From Pseudomonas sp. R37(2017) (GTDB lineage Bacteria > Pseudomonadota > Gammaproteobacteria > Pseudomonadales > Pseudomonadaceae), in contig NZ_NEHO01000010.1 in assembly GCF_002113375.1 (NCBI RefSeq), positions 62,001 through 126,000 on the forward strand: a stretch of 64,000 nucleotides of DNA, given 5' to 3'. The notes under the pieces are model-generated. The model was not told the DNA's origin and made no database searches. It saw only the letters and a program-made list of their open reading frames with translations. Positions 24,161-31,926 of this stretch are shown here, one piece after another. Both the position numbers and the translations under genes were made by a program. Position 1 is the stretch's first letter; the number at the start of each line of letters is the position of its first letter.

Positions 24161-24198
24161 TGGGCCGCGCGGGTTCCCTCACCGTGTCGCGCGGCCCA
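24161..24198. terminator. Inverted repeat after quiC (TGGGCCGCGC/GCGCGGCCCA)
   Basis: Perfect 10-bp arms at 24161-24170 and 24189-24198 are separated by 18 bp, between the quiC stop and the TetR start. No T run follows, so it could be a weak terminator or a binding site for the TetR protein. Confidence 0.4.
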
Positions 24199-24236
24199 TA
24201 ATCGCCAGCCTGTGCAGTGATGGCCGTGAGCCCGCA

Positions 24237-24914
24237 ATGACAATGACCCCAGAACTCCCCGCAGCCTCCGTAGAACCCAGTGCCGAGCCGCGCAAGAGTC
24301 GCAAGAACAATCCGGAAAAGACCCGCGAGAACATCCTGCAGGAGGCGATTGTCGAATTCGTCCAGCAGGGGCTTTCCGGTGCTCGTGTCGATGCCATCGC
24401 CGAGCGCATCCACACCTCCAAGCGCATGATCTATTACTACTTCGGCAGTAAGGAACAGCTCTACGTCGAGGTGCTGGAAAAACTCTACGGCGATATCCGC
24501 AATACCGAAAATCGTCTGCACCTGGCAGAGCTGGCGCCGGTTGACGCCATTCGGCGGCTGGTGGAGTTCACCTTCGATCACCATGATCGCAACGTCGATT
24601 TCGTACGCATCGTCAGCATCGAGAACATTCACAACGCCGAGTACGTGAAGCGCTCCGATGCGATCAAGGCGATGAACAACACCATCCTCGATTCACTGGG
24701 CGAGATTCTGCGCCGCGGCGCCGAGCAGGGGCTGTTCCGTAGCGGGCTTGATCCGCTGGATGTGCATCTGTTGATCAGTTCGTTCTGCTTCTATCGCGTC
24801 TCGAACCGCCACACGTTTGGTGAGATTTTTCAGATCGACCTGCCGGACGAACGCATCAAGCAGCGTCATCGCGAGATGATTTGCGATTCGGTCCTGCGCT
24901 ACCTGCAGGTTTGA
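24237..24914 (+). CDS. TetR/AcrR family transcriptional regulator
   Basis: The 225-residue protein has a disordered basic N-terminus and a TetR helix-turn-helix at about residues 24-70 (KTRENILQEAIVEFVQQGL, then SGARVDAIAERIHTSKRMIYYYFGSKEQLY). The C-terminal half is a helical ligand-binding domain with an HDRNVDFVRIVSIENIHN segment. It is placed between quiC and the aroQ-aroE pair, and the same 14-bp operator-like sequence lies upstream of both units, so it is the best candidate regulator of hydroaromatic degradation here. The ligand is probably a pathway compound, but this is not shown by sequence. An alternative start is the ATG at 24243. Confidence 0.9.
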   Translation: MTMTPELPAASVEPSAEPRKSRKNNPEKTRENILQEAIVEFVQQGLSGARVDAIAERIHTSKRMIYYYFGSKEQLYVEVLEKLYGDIRNTENRLHLAELAPVDAIRRLVEFTFDHHDRNVDFVRIVSIENIHNAEYVKRSDAIKAMNNTILDSLGEILRRGAEQGLFRSGLDPLDVHLLISSFCFYRVSNRHTFGEIFQIDLPDERIKQRHREMICDSVLRYLQV

Positions 24915-25012
24915 CCTGTGGCGAGGGGGCTTGCCCCCGTTGGGCTGCGAAGCAGACCTGGTGGTATTTGCGACTGCTACGCAGTCGAACGGGGGCAAGC
25001 CCCCTCGCCACA
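24915..25012. repeat. REP pair of a third type (TGTGGCGAGGGGGCTTGCCCCC)
   Basis: The left half GGCGAGGGGGCTTGCCCCCG and an inverted right half CGGGGGCAAGCCCCCTCGCC lie between the TetR and the dehydrogenase genes. This GC-tract class differs from the other REP types in the window and is the only copy. Confidence 0.9.
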
Positions 25013-25029
25013 TTTTTCCGCGAAGCTTT

Positions 25030-25893
25030 TCAGTCATTCATGCTCTGGAAATGCTCAAGCATCCGCCGGGCATCCGGCACCATGCCGCTGAACAATTCGA
25101 ACGCCTTCACCGCCTGAAACACCGCCATGTTGCCGCCGTCCAGTGTCCGGCAACCGAGGGCGCGGGCGTTACGCAGCAATTCGGTTTCCAGCGGGAAGTA
25201 AACGATCTCCGCCACCCACAATTCGGCCCGCAGCAACTCGACCGGCACCGGCATGCCCGGCAGCTTTTTCATGCCCATCGGTGTGGTGTTCACCAGGCCG
25301 TCAGCCTGGACCATGGCGCTGGGCAGGTCATACCCGGCCACCGCGCGGCCGGCATCGAAATGCTGATTGAGGTTGTCGGCCAGGTCCTGGGCGCGGCGGA
25401 TGTCTACATCGAAAATGCTCAACTGTTGTACGCCTTCGCTCAACAACGCGTGGGCCACCGCTGCACCTGCGCCGCCGGCGCCCATTTGTACGACACGTTC
25501 AACGGCAACGTCCTTCAAGCCTCGGCGAAAACCCTCGGCAAAGCCCAGGCAATCGGTGTTGTGGCCGATGCGCTTGCCATCCTTGAGCACCACCGTGTTG
25601 ACCGCGCCGATACCGCGGGCCTCCGGTGAGAGTTCGTCGAGCAACGGGATGATCGCCTGCTTGCATGGAAACGTGATGTTCAGCCCGGTGAAGTTCATGC
25701 GTTCGGCAGCCATCAACAGGTCGGGCAGGGCGTTGCTGTCCAGTTTCAACTGATCAAGATCAATCAGGCGATACAGGTAACGTAATCCCTGGGCATCGCC
25801 TTCGTGCTCGTGCAGCGCCGGCGTGCGGGAAGCCTGGATGCCGGCGCCGATCAGCCCGGCCAGTACCACGTGGTTCTGAGTCACGGCGATCAC
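25030..25893 (-). CDS. Shikimate/quinate dehydrogenase (AroE-like)
   Basis: The frame is open to 26097, but the long N-terminal extension overlaps aroQ and has no family similarity. The GTG at 25893 overlaps the aroQ stop codon by four bases (GTGA) and gives 287 residues; a GTG three codons later is also possible. The N-terminal domain has AGLIGAGIQASRTPALHEHEG and FTGLNITFPCKQA (the Lys and nearby Asn of the shikimate site), then GAVNTVV, and the Rossmann part VVQMGAGGAGAAVAHALL, and VNTTPMGM. AroE enzymes interconvert shikimate and 3-dehydroshikimate; the catabolic YdiB-like forms also use quinate with NAD. Sitting with a second dehydroquinase near quiC suggests the catabolic role. Confidence 0.9.
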   Translation of the reverse strand: MIAVTQNHVVLAGLIGAGIQASRTPALHEHEGDAQGLRYLYRLIDLDQLKLDSNALPDLLMAAERMNFTGLNITFPCKQAIIPLLDELSPEARGIGAVNTVVLKDGKRIGHNTDCLGFAEGFRRGLKDVAVERVVQMGAGGAGAAVAHALLSEGVQQLSIFDVDIRRAQDLADNLNQHFDAGRAVAGYDLPSAMVQADGLVNTTPMGMKKLPGMPVPVELLRAELWVAEIVYFPLETELLRNARALGCRTLDGGNMAVFQAVKAFELFSGMVPDARRMLEHFQSMND

Positions 25894-26330
25894 CCCTTCA
25901 AACGTTGGCTGAAGTGTTCCAGTGCCAGACGATAGCCATGACTGCCGAAACCGGCCATCACCGCGGTCGCGATGGCGGAAACGAACGAATGGTGGCGGAA
26001 GGGCTCGCGGGCGTGGACGTTGGACAGGTGGACTTCGATCACCGGCAGTTCGCTGGCGACCAGGGCATCGCGAATGGCGACGGAGGTATGGGTCCACGCG
26101 GCGGGGTTGATCACGATCCCTGCACAGCGGCCGCGGGCGGCGTGAATCCAGTCGAGCAGTTCGCCTTCATGGTTGGTCTGGCGAAACTCCACGGCCAGGC
26201 CGAACTCTTCGGCGGCACGTGCGCACAGGGCCGAAATGTCAGCCAGGGTTTCGTGGCCGTAAGTCGCGGGTTCACGGGTGCCGAGCAGGTTCAGGTTCGG
26301 GCCGTTGAGCACCAGAACGATAGGGGGCAT
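25890..26330 (-). CDS. aroQ: Type II 3-dehydroquinate dehydratase
   Basis: The 146-residue length is right for the dodecameric type II enzyme. The substrate site is intact: VLNGPNLNLLGTREPATYG (Asn, Arg19, catalytic Tyr24), the HEGELLDWIHAAR segment, INPAAWTHTSVAIRDAL, and EVHLSNVHAREPFRHHS (His and Arg). It dehydrates 3-dehydroquinate to 3-dehydroshikimate. A GGAGAGA site precedes the ATG. Its TGA overlaps the start of the dehydrogenase gene, so the two products are made together. Being next to quiC and not with the biosynthetic genes makes a quinate-catabolic role most likely. Confidence 0.94.
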   Translation of the reverse strand: MPPIVLVLNGPNLNLLGTREPATYGHETLADISALCARAAEEFGLAVEFRQTNHEGELLDWIHAARGRCAGIVINPAAWTHTSVAIRDALVASELPVIEVHLSNVHAREPFRHHSFVSAIATAVMAGFGSHGYRLALEHFSQRLKG

Positions 26331-26394
26331 TGGAATCTCTCCACTTATTGTTTTTGGAATCGGCCGAGGTTTTCGGCCTGTGGAGATAAATTGT

Positions 26395-26408
26395 ACTAAC
26401 TGGTTAAT
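26395..26408. promoter_or_regulatory. TetR operator candidate before aroQ (ACTAACTGGTTAAT)
   Basis: ACTAACTGGTTAAT lies 64 bp upstream of aroQ and shares ACTAACTGG plus a similar right half with the site before quiC at 22117-22130. Both are imperfect versions of one palindrome. Confidence 0.55.
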
Positions 26409-26470
26409 TCGGTCAATTGAAGTACCGGCACACTGGCGGTTTGTGGGCGGTGATCGGACACTTTCGCTGT

Positions 26471-27382
26471 TCAGCGCGGTAAATGCTCCACCAGAAAGTC
26501 GATGAACGCCCGCAGGCGCAACGGCACGTGGCGACTTTGCGGGTATAGCAGCGTGAAGGGTCGCGAGCGCCCGCCATAGGGCTTGAGCACTTCCACCAGC
26601 GTGCCTGCGGCCAGTTCCTTTTCAACGATAAAACGATAAGTCTGAAACAGCCCCGCCCCGTGTTTGGCCAGCGTCACCCCGCCGAGCACATCGTCGGAAC
26701 AACTGAGGTTGCCCTCGGCCAGAATCTCGCGGGCCACGCCTTCATCGTTGAACAACCAGGCAATGCGCCGGCCGCTGCTGGGCAGTTCGTACTGGATGCA
26801 TTCGTGGTGTTCGAGGTCGTCGAGGGTCTGCGGAGTGCCCGCCCGCTTCAGGTAGTCAGGGCTGGCGATCATCACCAGAGCGGCATCTTCCAATGGTCGG
26901 GCGATCAGGCCGGAATCCGGGATGGCTCGCACCCGAATCGCCATGTCGTAGCCTTCGCCGACGAAATCGATGTTGCGATTACTGATGTGCGACTCGACCT
27001 TCACCGCCGGATAACGCGCTCGAAATTCGGGCAACAGCGGCAGGATTCGATGATGCGCGTAAGTGGTCGGAATACTGATGCGCAAAGTACCGGACGGCAC
27101 TTGCTGCTGACCCATGACCTCGCGCTGGGCTTCGACCAGTTGCGCCAGGGCCTGGCGACATTCTTCATAGTAACGGCGGCCACTGTCAGTCAACTTCACA
27201 CTGCGTGTGGTGCGTGCAAACAGACGCACGCCCAGGCGTTCTTCCATGCGCGACACCGAGCGGCTTACGGCTGCCGGTGTCACCCCGGCCACCAGTGCGG
27301 CAGCGGTGAAGCTGCCGGCCTCGGCGGCCAGGCAAAACAGTTCGATGCTGCCCAACTGAAGATCGTCGAATTGTCGCTGCAT
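26471..27382 (-). CDS. LysR family transcriptional regulator
   Basis: The 303-residue protein has the LysR winged helix at residues 9-68 (LGSIELFCLAAEAGSFTAAALVAGVTPAAVSRSVSRMEERLG) shown here in short form as FTAAALVAGVTPAAVSRSV, followed by a periplasmic-binding-protein-like effector domain with GEGYDMAIRVRAIPDSGLIARPL. It reads in the same direction as aroQ-aroE with a 140-bp gap containing the TetR operator candidate. It could co-regulate the hydroaromatic genes, or its own target may lie elsewhere. No LysR-type TNNNA motif was found that stands out. Confidence 0.9.
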   Translation of the reverse strand: MQRQFDDLQLGSIELFCLAAEAGSFTAAALVAGVTPAAVSRSVSRMEERLGVRLFARTTRSVKLTDSGRRYYEECRQALAQLVEAQREVMGQQQVPSGTLRISIPTTYAHHRILPLLPEFRARYPAVKVESHISNRNIDFVGEGYDMAIRVRAIPDSGLIARPLEDAALVMIASPDYLKRAGTPQTLDDLEHHECIQYELPSSGRRIAWLFNDEGVAREILAEGNLSCSDDVLGGVTLAKHGAGLFQTYRFIVEKELAAGTLVEVLKPYGGRSRPFTLLYPQSRHVPLRLRAFIDFLVEHLPR

Positions 27383-27587
27383 GATTGATTACACCGAGGA
27401 TCAAATAAGGAAACTGAACCCGTATTTATCAGGTCCCGGCGCCTTGAAGAAAGGATTTCTTACCAATTCCCGTGGTGTTCCGCAGGGCCGGAAACCACCA
27501 GGACGCTAGCCTGAGGACGCAAGAAATGATTCGACGGCCAATGCCAGCGGTCGGATTTCCCAGAGAGTGTCGAATCCTTGGATTCAT

Positions 27588-27606
27588 TAACCTAACTGAT
27601 GGGTTA
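27588..27606. promoter_or_regulatory. Operator-like repeat TAACC-N9-GGTTA before the DUF4160 remnant
   Basis: TAACC (27588-27592) and GGTTA (27602-27606) are inverted halves ending two bases before the ATG of the DUF4160 remnant. Autoregulated toxin-antitoxin-like pairs often have such a site in this place. Confidence 0.4.
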
Positions 27607-27608
27607 GC

Positions 27609-27701
27609 ATGAAGGTATGCAATTACAAGGGACTGTCGGTGGTGATCATGTTGCGAGACGAGCATTGTCCGCCTCATGCGCATGTGGAGGCGGGTACCTG
27701 A
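27609..27701 (+). pseudogene. DUF4160 protein remnant, truncated
   Basis: The 30-codon frame encodes MKVCNYKGLSVVIMLRDEHC then PPHAHVEAGT and stops at TGA. The start matches the opening of DUF4160 proteins, which are normally about 80-100 residues. The rest is missing, and the in-frame downstream sequence reaches the DUF2442 ATG at 27759 without another start. DUF4160 is usually found just before DUF2442, as here, so this is an internally deleted partner rather than a random frame. Confidence 0.65.
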
Positions 27702-27758
27702 ATCGATCAGGACGTTGCTGTCCCTGATAGGTGGACAGGAGAGTGTGGAGATCGAGTT

Positions 27759-28229
27759 ATGAAAACGATAAAAGCCAGGGTTCAGGCCGATAGTCCGGTA
27801 ACGGAAAGTAGCCTGGACAAAGCCATTGAGCGTGGCGAATCACGTAGAAAAAACAGCCTGCAAGCGACAGCGGTTACCTTCCTGCCGCCCTGTCTGGCCG
27901 TCAGCTTCGAAGATGGCAGCGGCGTATTGTTGCCCGTGGCCAACTATCCGGAGTTCGGCGATTTTGAGGTCGAGGACTACGCCAGTCTGACTGTCGGCTA
28001 CGCGGGCACTGCCCTGTGCCATGAAGGCAAGGACCTGCATGTATCCATCGCCGGGATGATTTCTGCGAGCAAGCCGCTGATGGCCATGGCGGCCTCGGTC
28101 GTCGCTTCGCGCAATGGTCGCCAGAGCAGCGCCGCAAAATCTGAAGCCGCGCGGGCCAATGGCAGAAAAGGCGGGCGCCCGCGCAAGGTTGATGTTGTCT
28201 TCCAAACGCCCACAAAAAAGCCGTCGTGA
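27759..28229 (+). CDS. DUF2442 protein with an AT-hook-like C-terminus
   Basis: The 156-residue protein has a central DUF2442 domain (about residues 40-95, with VTFLPPCLAVSFEDGSGVLLP and YPEFGDFEVEDYASL) and a tail rich in Ala, Lys and Gly ending KSEAARANGRKGGRPRK, which contains GGRPRK, an AT-hook-like DNA-binding motif. DUF2442 genes commonly sit beside DUF4160 and form antitoxin-like partners of unproven mechanism. Its partner here is truncated, so it may be an orphan. A 9-bp hairpin overlaps its 3' end. Confidence 0.75.
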   Translation: MKTIKARVQADSPVTESSLDKAIERGESRRKNSLQATAVTFLPPCLAVSFEDGSGVLLPVANYPEFGDFEVEDYASLTVGYAGTALCHEGKDLHVSIAGMISASKPLMAMAASVVASRNGRQSSAAKSEAARANGRKGGRPRKVDVVFQTPTKKPS

Positions 28230-28239
28230 AGACGGCTTT
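28217..28239. terminator. Hairpin at the end of the DUF2442 gene
   Basis: AAAGCCGTC (28217-28225) pairs perfectly with GACGGCTTT (28231-28239) and is followed by CTTG, so the T run is short. The stem overlaps the DUF2442 stop codon and may serve both this gene and the convergent trmA. Confidence 0.6.
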
Positions 28240-28259
28240 CTTGTGCATGGCAAGCGTCA

Positions 28260-29339
28260 TCAACGCCGGGTCAGCATCACCCCGGATTCCATGTGATGGG
28301 TCCACGGGAACTGGTCGAACATCGCGCATCGGGTAATGCGGTGGGTGTCGTGCAGTTGGGCGATGTTGGCTGCCAGGGTCTCCGGGTTGCAGGAGATGTA
28401 CAGGATGTTGTCGAAGCGCCGGGTCAGCTCGCAGGTGTCCGGGTCCATGCCGGCGCGGGGCGGGTCGACGAACACGCTGCCGAACTCGTAGCTTTTGAGA
28501 TCGATGCCGTGCAGGCGTCGGAACGGACGCACTTCGTTCAGGGCTTCGGTCAGTTCTTCGGCGGACAAACGCACCAGGGTGACGTTATCCACCGCGTTTT
28601 CGCTGAGATTGCTCAAGGCCGCGTTGACCGAGGTCTTGCTGATTTCGGTGGCCAGCACCTTGCGTACGCGGGTGGCGAGCGGCAGGGTGAAGTTGCCGTT
28701 GCCGCAATACAGCTCCAGCAAGTCGTCGCTGCGGTCGCCAAGCGCATCGAATGCCCAGTTGAGCATCTTCTGGTTCACCGTGCCGTTGGGCTGGGTGAAC
28801 GCGCCTTCTGGCTGGCGATAGCTGAAGGTGCGGCCGCCGACTTCCAGCTTTTCGACCACATAATCGTGACCGATGACTTCGCGCTTGCCCTTGGAGCGAC
28901 CGATGACGCTGACGTTCAGGTCCGCCGCCAGTTTCGACGCCGCTGCGTGCCAGTGCTCGTCCAGCGGGCGGTGATAGCACAGGGTAATCATCGCGTCGCC
29001 GGCCAGGGTGGTCAGGAACTCCACCTGGAACAGCTTGTGACTCAGGGGGGCGCTGGCTTGCCAGGCGGCCTTGAGTTGCGGCATCAATTGGTTGATGCGC
29101 AGGCTTGCGATCGGGAACTCTTCGATCAGGATTGGCGTGCGTTTGTCTTCCTGGGAAAACATCGCGTAGTGACGCTCACCGGCCTCGCGCCACAGGCGGA
29201 ACTCGGCACGCAGGCGGAAGTTTTTCAGCGGCGAATCGAAAACGGCTGGCTCCGGTGCATCGAACGGGGCCAGCAGGTCACGCAAACGCGTGACCTTTTC
29301 TTCGAGCTGAACGGCATAGGCCTGGGAATCAAAAGTCAT
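28260..29339 (-). CDS. trmA: tRNA (uracil-5-)-methyltransferase
   Basis: The frame extends four codons further, but the ATG at 29339 overlaps the stop of the upstream permease (ATGA) and gives 359 residues, as usual for TrmA. N-terminal FRLRAEFRLWREAGERHYAM, the SAM-binding part LLELYCGNGNFTLPLA, VFVDPPRAGMD and the catalytic-Cys segment ILYISCNPETLAANI are all present. It methylates U54 of the tRNA T-loop using S-adenosylmethionine. It is translationally coupled to a purine permease, which is an unusual partner. Confidence 0.95.
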   Translation of the reverse strand: MTFDSQAYAVQLEEKVTRLRDLLAPFDAPEPAVFDSPLKNFRLRAEFRLWREAGERHYAMFSQEDKRTPILIEEFPIASLRINQLMPQLKAAWQASAPLSHKLFQVEFLTTLAGDAMITLCYHRPLDEHWHAAASKLAADLNVSVIGRSKGKREVIGHDYVVEKLEVGGRTFSYRQPEGAFTQPNGTVNQKMLNWAFDALGDRSDDLLELYCGNGNFTLPLATRVRKVLATEISKTSVNAALSNLSENAVDNVTLVRLSAEELTEALNEVRPFRRLHGIDLKSYEFGSVFVDPPRAGMDPDTCELTRRFDNILYISCNPETLAANIAQLHDTHRITRCAMFDQFPWTHHMESGVMLTRR

Positions 29340-30631
29340 GCGTTGAACCAACCCAGCTTGATCACGAACAGAATCGACAGGATCACCAGCGCCGGATTCA
29401 GCTCACGGCCACGACCGGACATCAGCTTGATGGCGGTCCAGGAAATGAAACCGAAGGCGATGCCATTGGCGATGGAATAAGTGAACGGCATTGCCAGCGC
29501 GGTGATCACCACCGGCGCGGCCACGGTAATGTCGTCCCAGTCTATTTCGGCCAGGCCGGATGTCATCAGCACGGCGACGAACAGCAGCGCCGGTGCGGTG
29601 GCGAAGGCTGGAACGCTGGCGGCCAGTGGCGAGAAGAACAGCGCCAGCAGGAACAGGATCGCGACCACGATGGCGGTCAGGCCGGTGCGGCCACCGGCAC
29701 TTACACCCGCGGCGGATTCGATGTAGCTGGTGGTGGTCGACGTGCCCAGCAGGGAACCGGCCATGGCCGCGGTACTGTCAGCGATCAGGGCGCGGCCCAT
29801 TTTCGGCATGTGCCCGTCTTTACGCATCAAGCCCGCGCGCTTGGCGACACCGATCAGCGTGCCGGAGTTGTCGAACAGATCGACGAACAGGAAGGCGAAA
29901 ATCACGCTGACCAGACCGATGTCCAGTGCGCCCTTGATGTCCAGCTGCAGGAAGGTCGGCGCCAGCGATGGCGGCATCGACATCACGCCGCCGAACGGGG
30001 TGAAACCCATGATGATCGAAACGATGGTCACCACAAGAATGCCGATCAGCACCGCACCGCGCACGGCCAGGGCTTCAAGCGCGACGATCAAGGCAAAGCC
30101 AAGGGTGGCAAGGATCGGGGCCGGTTGTTTCAGGTCGCCGAGGCCGACCATGGTTGCCGGGTTGCCGACCACGATACCGGCGTTGTGCAGGGCGATCAGC
30201 GCCAGGAACAGGCCGATGCCGGCGGCAATCGCCGAGCGCAGCGGCAGCGGGATGCTGTTGATGATCCATTCACGGATGCGGAAGATCGACAGCAGGAAGA
30301 AACACACCGCCGAGATGAATACTGCGCCCAGTGCCACTTGCCAGGTATGGCCCATGTGCAGGACCACGGTGTAGGTAAAGAAGGCGTTCAGGCCCATGCC
30401 CGGTGCGAGGGCGATCGGGTAGTTGGCGATCAGGCCCATGACCGTGGAGCCGATGGCGGCGGCCAGGCAGGTGGCGACAAACACTGCGCCCTTGTCCATG
30501 CCGGTCTCGCCGAGGATGCTCGGATTGACGAACAGAATGTAGGCCATGGCCAAAAAGGTCGTGACGCCCGCCAGAATCTCGGTCCGCACGTTGGTGTTGT
30601 GTGCCTTGAGTTGAAACAGCCTTTCCAGCAT
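29336..30631 (-). CDS. NCS2 family purine permease (AzgA-like)
   Basis: The 431-residue polytopic protein opens MLERLFQLKAHNTNVRTEIL and has about 12-14 helices, with PGMGLNAFFTYTVV and DNSGTLIGVAKRAGLM and a STTTSYIESAAGVSAGGRTGLTA segment (given in part as TTSYIESAAGVSAGGRTG), as in AzgA/PbuG hypoxanthine-guanine permeases. It imports purines by proton symport. A GGGGAG site precedes the ATG. Its stop overlaps the trmA start by four bases. Confidence 0.92.
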   Translation of the reverse strand: MLERLFQLKAHNTNVRTEILAGVTTFLAMAYILFVNPSILGETGMDKGAVFVATCLAAAIGSTVMGLIANYPIALAPGMGLNAFFTYTVVLHMGHTWQVALGAVFISAVCFFLLSIFRIREWIINSIPLPLRSAIAAGIGLFLALIALHNAGIVVGNPATMVGLGDLKQPAPILATLGFALIVALEALAVRGAVLIGILVVTIVSIIMGFTPFGGVMSMPPSLAPTFLQLDIKGALDIGLVSVIFAFLFVDLFDNSGTLIGVAKRAGLMRKDGHMPKMGRALIADSTAAMAGSLLGTSTTTSYIESAAGVSAGGRTGLTAIVVAILFLLALFFSPLAASVPAFATAPALLFVAVLMTSGLAEIDWDDITVAAPVVITALAMPFTYSIANGIAFGFISWTAIKLMSGRGRELNPALVILSILFVIKLGWFNA

Positions 30632-30853
30632 GTCTGCTCCCCGTGGCGCGCCGGGCGCCGTGAATGTATCGACCTCAACAGCAAAGCACAGGCAGCAGAA
30701 TGCGCCTGGAAATTGCTGTGGGCCGGAAAAAGCCGCGCATCATACCAGTAGCTTGGGAATATGGCTGCTTATGGCAGTGATCGTCGTCGATGTTTTGCGA
30801 CAAAGCCAAGTGCGCCATACTGCGCGCTGGTTTTTTGGGGGGATGAGTGCTGC

Positions 30854-31300
30854 ATGAAAAGGCGTCTGTTTAGCGTGTTCGGCGTATTGATGGCGCTGCT
30901 GTTCGGGGCGCAAACGGCCATGGCGGCATCGGCTGCGGCGCTGACGCAATTGAAAGTACTCAAAGTGGCGTCGCCGTCCTGTGGTGTCGAAAACATCGAG
31001 GAAGGGCAAACCCAGACGCGCTGCGATCACAATGGCCCGAACATCACGGTGTACGTGCTGGAGGTAGGGTATGGACGCGAAGCCCATGTCGCCCTGGACG
31101 GTTTTGAAGTGAACGGCACCCGTACACCGGTCTGCGCGTTCAAGAACGGCAACCTGACCAGTTGCACCCCCGGGGGAAAAACCGTCGGCTATCTGTATGC
31201 CCTTGATCTGGCGGGCAAGCAGGAAGGCACGCTGACTTTCAGCAATACCTCGATCAACGCCCCCGGCAATACGCTGTCGACGCAGCTTTACATCAAGTAG
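30854..31300 (+). CDS. Small secreted protein, possibly DUF4879/YolA-like
   Basis: From the ATG at 30854 the product is 148 residues with a good signal peptide (MKRRLFSVFGVLMALLFGAQ then TAMA, cut after AMA). The mature part has four Cys (PSCGVENI, TRCDHNGPNI, PVCAFKNG, TSCTPGGK), which could form two disulfides, and many beta-strand stretches. The pattern recalls DUF4879 (YolA) secreted proteins; this is a tentative match. No catalytic motif is visible. It lies alone between the purine permease (divergent) and the DJ-1-like gene 68 bp downstream on the same strand. Confidence 0.6.
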   Translation: MKRRLFSVFGVLMALLFGAQTAMAASAAALTQLKVLKVASPSCGVENIEEGQTQTRCDHNGPNITVYVLEVGYGREAHVALDGFEVNGTRTPVCAFKNGNLTSCTPGGKTVGYLYALDLAGKQEGTLTFSNTSINAPGNTLSTQLYIK

Positions 31301-31368
31301 GCGCAGGTCTCGAACAAGGGTCAGGAAAGCTGACTACGCTTAAAGGATCATTCTGTGGACAGTCCCCG

Positions 31369-31920
31369 ATGACCTTTAGAGCCTTGATTGCCCTCGCCGA
31401 GGGCACTGACGACCTGCAAACCGTGACCCTGATCGACGTACTGCGCCGCGCCAAAATAGAAGTGGTAGTGGCCAGTATCGAAGGACGGCGCATGCTGACC
31501 TGCGCCCGCGGCACCCGGCTGACGTCCGATGCGATGCTGGTGGACTTGCTGGCGCAACCGTTCGACCTGATTGCCTTGCCCGGTGGTGCGGTGGGATCGC
31601 AGCACCTGGCAGCACATCAACCCCTGCAACAATTGATCAAGGATCAGGCGGCGGCCGGTCGCCTGTTCGCCGGCATTGCCGAAGCGCCTGCCGTGGCGTT
31701 GCAAGCCTTTGGCGTATTGCGTCAACGGCGCATGACCTGTCTGCCCTCGGCCAGCCATCAACTGTCGGGCTGCACCTTCGTCGATCAACCGGTGGTGGTC
31801 GACGGCAATTGCATCACCGCCCAGGGTTCGGCTGGCGCATTGGCGTTTGCCCTGACGCTGGTGGAGCAACTCTGCGGTAAGGCCACACGTACGACGGTAG
31901 CGGGGGAGTTGCTGGTTTAG
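31369..31920 (+). CDS. DJ-1/PfpI family protein lacking the usual nucleophilic cysteine
   Basis: The 183-residue protein has the DJ-1 fold markers: FRALIALAEGTDDLQTVTLIDVLRRA, RGTRLTSDAML, LIALPGGAVGSQHLA, and a late VDGNCITAQGSAGALAFAL. At the nucleophile elbow the family has AICAAP, but here the sequence is AGIAEAP, so the Cys is Ala. The Glu that assists it (Glu18 in human DJ-1) aligns with Gln. Deglycase or protease chemistry of the usual kind is therefore unlikely; a binding or sensor role is possible. No obvious operon partner is present. Confidence 0.85.
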   Translation: MTFRALIALAEGTDDLQTVTLIDVLRRAKIEVVVASIEGRRMLTCARGTRLTSDAMLVDLLAQPFDLIALPGGAVGSQHLAAHQPLQQLIKDQAAAGRLFAGIAEAPAVALQAFGVLRQRRMTCLPSASHQLSGCTFVDQPVVVDGNCITAQGSAGALAFALTLVEQLCGKATRTTVAGELLV

Positions 31921-31926
31921 CCTGCT

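Noticed and set aside
25894..26097. N-terminal extension of the shikimate dehydrogenase frame
   Set aside because: It lies within aroQ in another frame and reads as Arg/Pro-rich shadow sequence; the GTG overlapping the aroQ stop is a better start.
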